Below are positions 7,549 to 15,496 of a stretch of 19,515 nt of DNA, piece after piece. Below the pieces are notes generated by a model. It was not told where the DNA came from. It saw only the letters and a list, made by a program, of their open reading frames with translations, and did not search any database. This DNA comes from Burkholderiales bacterium UBA2459 (lineage in GTDB: Bacteria; Pseudomonadota; Gammaproteobacteria; Burkholderiales; Burkholderiaceae_E). Numbering within the stretch: position 1 is the stretch's first letter; each line of letters begins with the position of its first letter. The position numbers and the translations under genes were made by a program. The stretch is from positions 87,136 to 106,650 of the forward strand of contig DDPV01000002.1 of the NCBI GenBank assembly GCA_002342365.1, written 5' to 3'.

Positions 7549-8334
7549 ATGATGGGATCTGATGCGTTAAGAGGCGAGGCAGTGCCCGCCGGGTCTGCAA
7601 TACTTCGCGCCATTTCGGTGATCGAAGCGATTTCAACAGCCGATGCACCGCCGCAGCTTGCCGATATTTGCCGCGCGGTGAATTTGCCCAAGCCGACGGT
7701 TTTCCGAATTTTAAGCACGCTTGAGCACGCCGGCCTGGTTGGGCGTGAGCCTGGCAGCAAGCGTTACACCAGTGCCGGTCGCCTGAATCGACTCGCTGGC
7801 CAGGTGCTGCTCAATTCGCCCCACAGCGCCGCAAGGCATGCAATTCTCGAGGAATTGGTCGAACAAATCGGTGAGACCTGCAACCTCACGATTCCCAACC
7901 TGAACTCGGTGCTTTACCTGGATCGGGTCGAGGTGGTCTGGCAGCTGCGCCTAAGTCTCAGTACCGGTAGCCTAGTCCCGCTTTATGCCTGTGCAAGCGG
8001 AAAGCTTTTTCTTGCCAACATGCCAAAGCGCAGCCGGGAGCGGCTTTTGCGCTTGGCGCCTATGCTGCCGCACACCGCGTCGACGCTTTGCGACCCCGCA
8101 AAACTGAGCCTCGAGCTTGAGAAGGTTCGGAGGCAGGGCTATGCGATCGACGATGAGGAGTACATCCCGGGCCTGATCGCAGTGGCAGTGCCTGTGCGCG
8201 ACAGCGACGGCAAAGTGGTGGCGTCGATCGCAGCACAAGCTCCCACAGGGCGGCTTCAACTCGACGAGGCAATCGCGTTCTTGCCCCAGATGAAGCAGGC
8301 TGCCGAGTTGATGGCACAAACCGTCGACTGGTAG
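7549..8334 (+). CDS. IclR-family transcriptional regulator, ligand unknown
   Basis: A 261-residue regulator with the two-domain IclR layout. The N-terminal winged helix-turn-helix (about 16-80) contains the recognition-helix stretch LADICRAVNLPKPTVFRILSTLEHAGLV. The C-terminal effector domain (about 95-258) ends with the family signature YIPGLIAVAVPVRDSDGKVV followed by SIAAQAPTGRL. IclR proteins usually sense a small organic acid or aromatic compound and control an adjacent catabolic operon. Here no catabolic gene is adjacent: leuS lies on one side and a DNA helicase on the other, so the target cannot be read from context. Palindromes sharing TTCCGGAA flank the gene and could be its sites. 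Family assignment is firm and function unknown. Confidence 0.93.
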   Translation: MMGSDALRGEAVPAGSAILRAISVIEAISTADAPPQLADICRAVNLPKPTVFRILSTLEHAGLVGREPGSKRYTSAGRLNRLAGQVLLNSPHSAARHAILEELVEQIGETCNLTIPNLNSVLYLDRVEVVWQLRLSLSTGSLVPLYACASGKLFLANMPKRSRERLLRLAPMLPHTASTLCDPAKLSLELEKVRRQGYAIDDEEYIPGLIAVAVPVRDSDGKVVASIAAQAPTGRLQLDEAIAFLPQMKQAAELMAQTVDW

Positions 8335-8458
8335 CTGCATAGCCGCTCGAGGGCGACCGCAAGCGGCCGCACGGGCAGACCGTCGATACCCCAAAGCACC
8401 CGCGCTGGCTTATCGCTTGTCGGGTGCGACAATCCGGGATGTTTGGATTTTCCGGAAA
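8335..8458. promoter_or_regulatory. iclR-uvrD intergenic region
   Basis: The 124 bases between the iclR stop and the uvrD ATG hold a GCCGCT/AGCGGC inverted repeat (8342-8347 and 8362-8367; no T-run, so a weak terminator candidate at best), the TTGT-N8-ACAA dyad (8417-8432), and the start of a 14-base palindrome that overlaps the uvrD start. GACAAT (8428-8433) is a possible but poor -10. An in-frame TTG at 8417 could extend uvrD by 14 residues, but family alignment favours the ATG. Confidence 0.5.
8417..8432. promoter_or_regulatory. dyad TTGT-N8-ACAA upstream of uvrD (LexA-box-like spacing)
   Basis: TTGTCGGGTGCGACAA is a perfect six-base inverted repeat with a four-base centre. Its outer tetrads sit eight bases apart, like the LexA box CTGT-N8-ACAG, and uvrD is SOS-regulated in E. 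coli. Both outermost C/G bases, which are strongly conserved in LexA boxes, are replaced, so this is a tentative call. Confidence 0.25.
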
Positions 8459-8460
8459 AT
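8447..8460. promoter_or_regulatory. 14-base perfect palindrome overlapping the uvrD start codon
   Basis: ATTTTCCGGAAAAT is its own reverse complement, and its last two bases are the first two of the ATG at 8459. A bound protein here would block transcription elongation or initiation. As RNA it could only form a weak A-U hairpin. It shares the core TTCCGGAA with 7465-7472. Confidence 0.35.
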
Positions 8461-10696
8461 GACTTTGACCTCAGACCTACTTCGCGGGCTTAACGAGCAA
8501 CAACATGCCGCCGTGACCCTGCCCGCCCAGCATGCACTGATCCTGGCCGGTGCAGGCAGCGGCAAGACAAGGGTTTTGACGACCCGAATTGCCTGGCTGA
8601 TTGCCAGCGCCCAGGTCAGTCCGCAAGGCCTGCTTGCGGTGACATTCACCAACAAGGCCGCCCGCGAGATGCTGAATCGGCTAAGCGCCATGGTGGCTGT
8701 CAACCTCAAGCTGATGTGGGTGGGTACTTTTCATGGCCTATGCAACCGGATGCTAAGGGCGCATCACCGCGACGCGGGCCTGCCGGCAAGCTTTCAAATC
8801 CTCGATAGCCAGGATCAGCTCGCAGCCATCAAGCGCATGCTCAAGGCGATGCAAATCGACGAGGACAAGGTTGCGCCGCGAAACCTGATGCACTTTATCA
8901 ACGCCTGCAAAGAGAGTGGACAGCGCGCTGCGTCGGTTGAAGCTTTCGATGACTACAACCGACGCTTTGTCGAGCTTTACTCAGCCTATGAAGTGCAATG
9001 TCAACGCGAAGCGGTGGTCGACTTTGCCGAACTGCTGCTGCGAAGCTACGAGCTCTTGCAGCGCAATCAGCTGTTGCGGGACCACTACCAGCTGCGGTTT
9101 CGCCATATTCTGGTCGATGAGTTTCAAGACACCAACGCCTTGCAGTACCGCTGGCTCAAGTTGCTAGCCGGCGCCGGCAATGCGGTTTTTGCTGTGGGTG
9201 ACGATGATCAGAGCATTTATGGCTTTCGCGGCGCTGACGTCGGCAACATGATGGCCTTTGAGCGCGAATTCAGGGTGGACAATCTCATCAAGCTTGAGCA
9301 GAACTACCGTTCCGCCGGCCATATCCTGGACTGCGCCAACGCCTTGATCGAGCAAAACAACGCCCGCCTTGGCAAGGCGCTGTGGACCGACGCGGGAGCG
9401 GGTGAGCCGGTCCGGGTGCAGGAGCTGGTCTCGGACGCCGGTGAGGCGCAGTGGCTGGTCGAACAAATCAAGGCGATTGTTCGCGACGGTGACCGGCGCA
9501 GTGATGTGGCGGTGTTATACCGCTCCAATGCGCAATCGCGGGTGATCGAACACGCCCTGTTTTCGGCCACGATTCCTTATCGAGTGTATGGCGGTCTGCG
9601 CTTTTTCGAGCGCGCCGAAGTCAAGCATGCGCTTGCCTACCTGCGGCTGATTGAACAAGACGACGACGATGGCGCGTTTTTACGGGTGGTGAACTTCCCG
9701 GTCCGCGGTATTGGCGCAAGGTCGCTTGAACAGTTACAAGATTTGGCAAAGCGGCGCTCCTGTTCGCTGATGGCCGCCCTTGCCGCTGGGGCTGAATCGG
9801 GCCTGAGCACAGCCGCTTTGTCGCGTTTGCGTCAGTTTCAGCAGCTGATCCACGGCCTGCGGCAGGCCACGGTGATGCTGCCGCTTGCCGACGCGGTCCA
9901 AAAGGTGATCGAGCAAAGCGGTCTTGCCCAGCATTACAGCCTCGAAAAAGAAGGCCAGGAACGGCTGGAAAACTTGCAAGAGCTCGTGAATGCGGCAGCA
10001 AGTTTTGTGAGCGAGGATTTGCCGCTTGCTGAAAACCTCAGCCCGCTGGCAGCCTTTTTATCGCATGCCTCACTTGAAGCGGGCGAGCATCAGGCGCTGG
10101 CAGGCGACGATGCGGTGCAGATGATGACGGTGCACTCGGCCAAGGGGCTTGAGTTTCAGCATGTTTTCATTACCGGCCTGGAAGAAGGCTTGTTTCCTCA
10201 CGAAAACGCGCTATCGGAGGCGCGCGGACTTGAGGAGGAGCGGCGGCTGATGTATGTGGCGATCACTCGCGCCCGCGAGCGCCTTTATCTCTCCTTTGCG
10301 CAGACCCGGATGTTGCATGGTCAGACGCGTTATCACATCCGCTCGCGCTTTATCGAAGAGCTGCCCCAAGCGCATTTGAAGTGGCTGAGCCCGCGGGCGC
10401 AGGCGCGCTGGGGACCGTCAAGCGGCGAACCCTACACCTTGGGGGGCGGGCTGGATTCGCCAGGCTTCGGGGCAGGCACGGGGGGCGATCATCTGCTTTC
10501 ATTCGAGCGTCATGCACAGGCGGCGACCGCGGGGGTCAGCCTGCGAATCGGACAAAACGTGCGGCACGAACGCTTTGGCGATGGCGTGGTCGTGAGTCTT
10601 GAAGGTCGCGGGACCGACTCACGGGCGCAGATCAACTTCGGGCGCCAAGGCTTGAAGTGGCTTGCGCTTTCGGTTGCGAAGCTTCAACTGCCCTGA
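8459..10696 (+). CDS. uvrD: UvrD/PcrA-type superfamily 1A DNA helicase
   Basis: A 745-residue 3'-5' DNA helicase. Walker A is GAGSGKT with K36. The Q motif is LNEQQHAAV. Walker B is ILVDEFQDTN. Further motifs are GDDDQSIYGFRGAD (III), QNYRS (IV), VHSAKGLEF (V) and VAITRARERLYL (VI). The C-terminal ~50 residues (VRHERFGDGVV to the end) form the Tudor-like tail typical of UvrD/PcrA, which contacts RNA polymerase. This tail and GLEEGLFPHENAL favour UvrD over Rep. It unwinds DNA in nucleotide-excision and mismatch repair. The start ATG at 8459 was chosen because residues 1-20 align with the family; an upstream TTG (8417) is possible. A Shine-Dalgarno is poor. It lies downstream of iclR on the same strand and is convergent with the BPSS1780-type gene. 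Confidence 0.93.
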   Translation: MTLTSDLLRGLNEQQHAAVTLPAQHALILAGAGSGKTRVLTTRIAWLIASAQVSPQGLLAVTFTNKAAREMLNRLSAMVAVNLKLMWVGTFHGLCNRMLRAHHRDAGLPASFQILDSQDQLAAIKRMLKAMQIDEDKVAPRNLMHFINACKESGQRAASVEAFDDYNRRFVELYSAYEVQCQREAVVDFAELLLRSYELLQRNQLLRDHYQLRFRHILVDEFQDTNALQYRWLKLLAGAGNAVFAVGDDDQSIYGFRGADVGNMMAFEREFRVDNLIKLEQNYRSAGHILDCANALIEQNNARLGKALWTDAGAGEPVRVQELVSDAGEAQWLVEQIKAIVRDGDRRSDVAVLYRSNAQSRVIEHALFSATIPYRVYGGLRFFERAEVKHALAYLRLIEQDDDDGAFLRVVNFPVRGIGARSLEQLQDLAKRRSCSLMAALAAGAESGLSTAALSRLRQFQQLIHGLRQATVMLPLADAVQKVIEQSGLAQHYSLEKEGQERLENLQELVNAAASFVSEDLPLAENLSPLAAFLSHASLEAGEHQALAGDDAVQMMTVHSAKGLEFQHVFITGLEEGLFPHENALSEARGLEEERRLMYVAITRARERLYLSFAQTRMLHGQTRYHIRSRFIEELPQAHLKWLSPRAQARWGPSSGEPYTLGGGLDSPGFGAGTGGDHLLSFERHAQAATAGVSLRIGQNVRHERFGDGVVVSLEGRGTDSRAQINFGRQGLKWLALSVAKLQLP

Positions 10697-10730
10697 GCCC
10701 CAGCGCGCAAGGGATTGAGCGTTTATCGTT

Positions 10731-11507
10731 TTAGTCGGTGGAAGGGTCGACGCTGTCACGGTAGCTTGGCCAATACGATGCATAAAGTGCAGTCATCAGC
10801 AGCAAGGATAGCGGCGTTAAGACAACCGACAACAGCAAGGGCGTGTTGGGCGCAAGCCACTTGATCGCCTGCAGGATGAGCGACGCTGCCGTTGCGATTG
10901 CGAACCAGCCAAGCATGAAGGCGAGAAATGCGGCGCGGTTTTGCCAAACCGTGAAGAAGCTAAAAAATAAGGACTGGGCTACGCCCAGCTTGTGCCAGGC
11001 TACAAACACGGGCGCAAACCATAAAGCCATTTGCACCGGTGCGTAAAGCGCAGCGAAGATGAGGCTGGCCCACAACAAGGTTTCATCAAGCGATTCTAAA
11101 TCGGAAGCTTCGATGCTGCCGGTAGCAATGCGCATGAGACTTCCATCGTCCACGCTGCCGGCTGCCGCCAGAGCAAGAAGCGTGGCTGAAGCGTTGATCA
11201 GTCCCAGACCGATCAGTCGGTTTCGCGCGGTATTGCCGTAGCGCCTGAAACCGCAAAAGAGCGTTGAAAGCGGCGGTGAGTGGCCTTGGTCGGCCATACG
11301 AACCGCTTCCATCAGGCCCACGGAAAGCAATTGCACCAGCACAAGCGGTACAGCCGGTCCAATGATTGGAATCAGGGTGAGCAGCATCAGTGAAAACAAG
11401 TAGGCGAGCGTGAGCATGCTCAGTGGTCCCAGGCTTCGCCGAACAAGGCCCAGCCCTTGGCCGATCCAGGTCAGACCCTGCCTTACCGAAACCTGGTTGA
11501 CTTTCAT
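10731..11507 (-). CDS. BPSS1780-type multi-pass inner-membrane protein, function unknown
   Basis: A 258-residue protein starting MKVNQVSVRQGLTWIGQGL, a start typical of the BPSS1780 family in Burkholderiales. I count about six hydrophobic segments (roughly 28-50, 50-70, 96-116, 143-170, 190-215 and 221-245). The segment GLMEAVRMADQGHSPPLSTLFCGFR between helices two and three is the conserved family stretch. No catalytic motif is visible. The ATG at 11507 lies 10 bases after the thrB stop; a GTG at 11531 inside thrB would add eight residues and is less likely. Co-transcription with thrB is probable from spacing, but no shared function is evident. Only 34 bases separate its stop from that of uvrD, with no clear terminator. 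Confidence 0.8.
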   Translation of the reverse strand: MKVNQVSVRQGLTWIGQGLGLVRRSLGPLSMLTLAYLFSLMLLTLIPIIGPAVPLVLVQLLSVGLMEAVRMADQGHSPPLSTLFCGFRRYGNTARNRLIGLGLINASATLLALAAAGSVDDGSLMRIATGSIEASDLESLDETLLWASLIFAALYAPVQMALWFAPVFVAWHKLGVAQSLFFSFFTVWQNRAAFLAFMLGWFAIATAASLILQAIKWLAPNTPLLLSVVLTPLSLLLMTALYASYWPSYRDSVDPSTD

Positions 11508-11517
11508 GTCCTGATTC

Positions 11518-12501
11518 TCAGGCTTTCGCACGCTCGCGATGATCGCTCAGACTTGCCTCCTGATGATCAAGCCGCCGGGCGTTTAACACACGCTCAAACT
11601 GGCTGGGATCTTTGGGGCTGAGTAAGCTCGCTTTTCGCGGCAGGTGAAGATCAAAAAGCCTCGAGACCCAAAAGCGAAGCGCGGCTGCGCGCAGCGCCAG
11701 GGGCCAGCCTTCAATTTCGCAATCGAGCGGTTGTCGCGTCTGGCAGTAAGCATCAAGCATGGCTTGCAGGCGAGGCCGGTCCCAGTCACCACTTGCTGTT
11801 TCGGTGCACCAGTCGTTGCAGGTGACCGCCAGATCAAAAATCCAGGTGTCGTCGCCGGCAAAATAAAAATCGATCATGCCGCCCAGGGTGTCGCCGTCAA
11901 AAAGCACATTGTCGCGAAAAAGATCCGCGTGAACTGCCGAACGCGGCAAGGCCCTAAACATTTTTGAAGCATGAAATTCGACCTGCAATTGCAACTCCTC
12001 TTGCAGCAGCTTCCACTGTGCTGCGCGCACGAAGGGCTCAAGCCGCGGCACCACGTCCTGCCACCATGCAAGACCTCGCAAATTGGGTTGATGATTCGGA
12101 TAGCTGCGCGCGGCAAGATGCATAAGCGCCAGTTGCTGCCCGACTGCAGCACAATGGCTTGGCGCAGGCTGCATATTGGCCTGGCCAGGCAAGCAGCTCA
12201 CCAGCGCGGCCGGTTTGCCTGCGAGGCTGCCAAGGCGTTTGCCGAATTGATTGGCGATCGGATGGGGGCAGGCAACATTGTTTTGGGCCAAGTGCGTCAT
12301 CAAATCGATGTAATAGGGTAGCTGCTCGGCCTGCAAGCGCTCAAACAGCGTCAAAACATACCTGCCGCTTGCGGTGTCGACAAAAAAGTTACTGTTTTCA
12401 ATGCCCGAGGCGATGCCCTCAAAGCCAAGCAGGCGGCCAAGATCAAAATCGCTTAGCCAATGCTCAAGTTGGACTTGCTGAATCGGGGTAAACACAGCCA
12501 T
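11518..12501 (-). CDS. thrB: homoserine kinase, APH-like type (ThrB type II)
   Basis: Phosphorylates homoserine to O-phosphohomoserine on the path to threonine. The 327-residue protein belongs to the aminoglycoside-phosphotransferase-like fold, not the GHMP kinases of enteric bacteria. It opens MAVFTPIQQVQLEHWL and has SGIENSNFFVDT as nucleotide loop. The catalytic loop is HADLFRDN with H191, D193 and N198, and the metal-binding MIDFYFAG has D211. FDLAVTCNDWC follows. This type is the usual homoserine kinase of beta- and some gammaproteobacteria, commonly divergent from polA as here. The ATG at 12501 is preceded after only five bases by GATAAT on the same strand, raising the possibility of a leaderless message. 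Confidence 0.95.
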   Translation of the reverse strand: MAVFTPIQQVQLEHWLSDFDLGRLLGFEGIASGIENSNFFVDTASGRYVLTLFERLQAEQLPYYIDLMTHLAQNNVACPHPIANQFGKRLGSLAGKPAALVSCLPGQANMQPAPSHCAAVGQQLALMHLAARSYPNHQPNLRGLAWWQDVVPRLEPFVRAAQWKLLQEELQLQVEFHASKMFRALPRSAVHADLFRDNVLFDGDTLGGMIDFYFAGDDTWIFDLAVTCNDWCTETASGDWDRPRLQAMLDAYCQTRQPLDCEIEGWPLALRAAALRFWVSRLFDLHLPRKASLLSPKDPSQFERVLNARRLDHQEASLSDHRERAKA

Positions 12502-12570
12502 CAGCGATTATCCCGCAATTGCAGGCACGCGAAGTCGCATGCCAGGGGTCGGAGCTGAGATAATGCCGAG
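12502..12570. promoter_or_regulatory. divergent thrB/polA promoter region
   Basis: Only 69 bases separate two divergent start codons. GATAAT occurs on each strand near its gene: minus strand 12512-12507, five bases before the thrB ATG, and plus strand 12559-12564, six bases before the polA ATG. Neither has a clear -35 at 16-18 bases. If these are true -10 elements, transcription would begin at or within a base or two of each start codon. No good Shine-Dalgarno is seen for polA. Confidence 0.45.
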
Positions 12571-15429
12571 ATGAACGACGTACAGGCCCTGCATGGCGAT
12601 GTTTCGAAAACGAGGGGCGCACCGAGCTTGTTGCTGGTCGACGGATCAAGCTATCTGTATCGCGCCTTTCACGCCTTGCCCGATATGCGTAGCCCGCAGG
12701 CTGAGCCGACCGGTGCAATTTATGGCATGGTCGCGATGCTGCGCAAGCTGCGCGCCGATCACGCACTTCACCAAGGCGCGGGCTTTGGGGCGGTGGTTTT
12801 TGATGCCCCAGGAAAAACGTTCCGGGATGCGATTTTTCCTGATTACAAGGCCAACCGCGCGGAAATGCCCGCCGATCTGGTCTTGCAAATTCCACGAATT
12901 CATCAACTTGTCAAACTGCTTGGATGGCCTTTGGTCATGGTCGAAGGCATCGAAGCCGACGATGTCATCGGCACGCTATGTGCTCGGGCCAAGGCGCTGG
13001 GCTGGCAAAGCCTCGTCTCGACGGGCGACAAGGATTTGGCGCAACTGGTCGATGAGTATGTTCGTCTGGTCAACACGATGACCCGCGAGGGCGGGCGTCC
13101 GGAGCTGCTCGACGAGGCTGGGGTTTTTGCCAAATTTGCGGTGCGTCCGGACCAAATCGTCGACTACTTGAGCCTGGTTGGCGATGCGGTCGACAACGTC
13201 CCGGGCGTTGACAAAGTTGGCCCCAAAACCGCGGCCAAGTGGCTTGCGCAGTTTGGCAGTCTTGATGCCTTGATGGCGCAGGCTGCTGACATTGGCGGTG
13301 TTGTCGGCGAGAACCTGCGCAAATCGCTTCACTGGCTTCCGACTGCCCGCGAGCTTGTGACGGTGCGACGTGACTGTGAGCTTCCCCCCTGGTGTCAGCC
13401 CGGGCAAGGGCTGCTGCTTGCCAGCGAGGAAAAAGAGGCTTTGCGCGAACTCTTCAAAGCTTGCGGTTTTCGCAGCTGGCTACGCGAGCTCGATCAAGCC
13501 CTTGGCATGTCGGCTGCGGGCGCCGCAGATGGCGAGGCCTTGCCAGCGTCTTCTTCAAGGGGGCAGCTTGATTCGATGCTGCCTTCATCAGAATCCCAGC
13601 TAGGTGCACTTGCAGGTTTTGACCGCTCGGCCTACGAAACCGTACTCAGTATTGAAGCGCTCGAGCGCTGGCTTGAGGCGCTGATGGCAAGCGATGAAGC
13701 GGCGGTTGACACCGAGACCACCGATCTTGATCCGATGCGGGCGCGCATGGTCGGTTTGTCGATTGCGCTTGCGCCAAACAAGGCCTGCTACATTCCGCTT
13801 GCACACGAGGGGCTCGAACAACCGGTCCAGCTCGATCGAGACCTGGTCTTGGCGCGCCTGAAGCCCTGGCTGTGTTCCGCGCGGCACCGCAAGCTGGGTC
13901 AGCATTTGAAGTACGACATGCATGTGTTTGAAAACCATGGAATCAGGCTGGCTGGAATCCACGAGGATTCGCTGCTTGCCTCCTACGTTCTTGAAGCACA
14001 CCGCAATCACGACATGGATTCGCTGGCTGAGCGTCATTTGGGCCATCGAACCATTGCCTATGACGATGTCACCGGCAAGGGCGCAGCGCGTATTCCCTTT
14101 GCGCAGGTGCCGCTTGAGCGTGCAACCCCTTATGCCGCAGAAGATGCCGACGTCAGCTACCGCCTTTGCCACTATTTCCGGCGTCGCTTGTCGGCCGAAG
14201 CCCCGCTTGAGCGGATTTACCGCGAAATCGAAGTTCCGGTGATGCAAGTCTTGCAAGGCATCGAACGCCATGGCGTCTTGGTTGATCCTCAAAAGCTGCT
14301 TGCTCAAAGCGAAGCCCTGCAAGTGCAGTTGGCCGAGCTCGAGGAGCAGGCCCAGACTGCTGCTCAGCGCCGGTTCAATCTGGGCTCGCCCAAGCAACTG
14401 GGTGCTTTGTTATTTGACGAACTCAAACTCCCGGTGTTGAAGAAAACCGCTTCAGGTGCGCCTTCAACCGATGAGGAGGTGCTGGCCAAACTCGCCGAAG
14501 ACTATCCCTTGCCGCGCATCGTGCTGCAATGGCGGGGCCTTGCCAAACTCAAGTCGACCTACACCGACAAACTGCCCAAGATGATTGATCCAGGAACCGG
14601 GCGGGTGCACACAAGCTACAGTCAGGCGGTTGCGGTCACCGGCCGGCTTGCCTCGACCGATCCCAATTTGCAAAACATCCCGATTCGCACGCCGGAGGGT
14701 CGTCGGATTCGCGAAGCCTTCATCGCGCCAGCGGGTTTTCGCCTGCTTTCGGCTGACTACTCGCAAATTGAATTGCGAATCATGGCGCATATATCGGCCG
14801 ACCCGGGTCTGCTCTCGGCCTTTGCCAAGGGCGAGGATGTGCACCGGGCGACGGCTGCCGAGGTGTTTGGCGTGCCGCTTTCGGAAGTCAGCGCCGAACA
14901 AAGACGCTACGCCAAGGTGATCAATTTTGGGTTGATTTACGGCATGAGTGCCTTTGGGCTGGCAGCGAATTTGAATATCGATCGGCAACAGGCTAAACAT
15001 TATATCGATCGCTATTTTTCACGCTACCCCGGTGTGCTTGAATACATGGAACGTACCAGGCAGGAGGCGCGCGCCTGCGGTTATGTTCAAACCGTCTTTG
15101 GACGTCGTCTCTGGCTTGCTGAGATTCAATCGCCCAATGGCCCCAGACGCCAGGCAGCCGAGCGGGCGGCAATCAATGCGCCGATGCAAGGCACGGCAGC
15201 CGATCTTATTAAGATGGCGATGATTCGAGTGGATGCGCTGCTGCGCGAGCAAGCGATGCAATCGCGCATGATTATGCAAGTTCACGACGAACTGGTCTTT
15301 GAGGTTGCCGAGGCTGAAGTCGATGCACTGACGACTTGGGTGCGCAAGGCCATGCGCGAGGTGGCGCAACTGGCTGTGCCCCTTGAGGTTGATATTGGGG
15401 TCGGTGCAAATTGGGACGAAGCTCATTAG
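12571..15429 (+). CDS. polA: DNA polymerase I
   Basis: A 952-residue three-domain DNA polymerase I. The N-terminal 5' nuclease (about 18-290) has LLLVDGSSYLYRAFHALP, EGIEADDVIG and GDAVDNVPG. The 3'-5' exonuclease (about 345-540) keeps its metal ligands D380 and E382 (DTETTD), D449 (LKYDMH) and D525 (YAAEDADV), so proofreading should be active. The polymerase domain has motif A SADYSQIELR with D729, motif B RRYAKVINFGLIYG with K782, and motif C QVHDELVFEV with D906. The 177-residue gap between the two catalytic aspartates equals that in E. coli. It fills gaps in repair and removes Okazaki primers. About 20 extra residues at the N-terminus and a Ser/Ala-rich linker near 310-340 account for the slightly greater length. 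Confidence 0.98.
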   Translation: MNDVQALHGDVSKTRGAPSLLLVDGSSYLYRAFHALPDMRSPQAEPTGAIYGMVAMLRKLRADHALHQGAGFGAVVFDAPGKTFRDAIFPDYKANRAEMPADLVLQIPRIHQLVKLLGWPLVMVEGIEADDVIGTLCARAKALGWQSLVSTGDKDLAQLVDEYVRLVNTMTREGGRPELLDEAGVFAKFAVRPDQIVDYLSLVGDAVDNVPGVDKVGPKTAAKWLAQFGSLDALMAQAADIGGVVGENLRKSLHWLPTARELVTVRRDCELPPWCQPGQGLLLASEEKEALRELFKACGFRSWLRELDQALGMSAAGAADGEALPASSSRGQLDSMLPSSESQLGALAGFDRSAYETVLSIEALERWLEALMASDEAAVDTETTDLDPMRARMVGLSIALAPNKACYIPLAHEGLEQPVQLDRDLVLARLKPWLCSARHRKLGQHLKYDMHVFENHGIRLAGIHEDSLLASYVLEAHRNHDMDSLAERHLGHRTIAYDDVTGKGAARIPFAQVPLERATPYAAEDADVSYRLCHYFRRRLSAEAPLERIYREIEVPVMQVLQGIERHGVLVDPQKLLAQSEALQVQLAELEEQAQTAAQRRFNLGSPKQLGALLFDELKLPVLKKTASGAPSTDEEVLAKLAEDYPLPRIVLQWRGLAKLKSTYTDKLPKMIDPGTGRVHTSYSQAVAVTGRLASTDPNLQNIPIRTPEGRRIREAFIAPAGFRLLSADYSQIELRIMAHISADPGLLSAFAKGEDVHRATAAEVFGVPLSEVSAEQRRYAKVINFGLIYGMSAFGLAANLNIDRQQAKHYIDRYFSRYPGVLEYMERTRQEARACGYVQTVFGRRLWLAEIQSPNGPRRQAAERAAINAPMQGTAADLIKMAMIRVDALLREQAMQSRMIMQVHDELVFEVAEAEVDALTTWVRKAMREVAQLAVPLEVDIGVGANWDEAH

Positions 15430-15482
15430 AACGACGCCGATCTGTCGTCAGTCGATCAGAACCAAGGCGATCAACAACAGCG

Positions 15483-15489
15483 AAAGGAG
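15483..15489 (+). promoter_or_regulatory. ribosome binding site that fixes the hydrolase start
   Basis: AAAGGAG lies seven bases before the ATG at 15497. It decides in favour of this start over the longer open frame that begins at 15383 inside polA. Confidence 0.8.
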
Positions 15490-15496
15490 CAGAACG

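Noticed and set aside
8342..8367. Rho-independent terminator after iclR
   Set aside because: The GCCGCT/AGCGGC stem has a 14-base loop and no following T-run.
10697..10730. Bidirectional terminator between uvrD and the convergent membrane-protein gene
   Set aside because: No stable stem of six or more pairs followed by T residues could be found in these 34 bases.
13600..14397. 265-codon minus-strand frame inside polA
   Set aside because: It overlaps the fully conserved exonuclease domain of polA and has no family signature.
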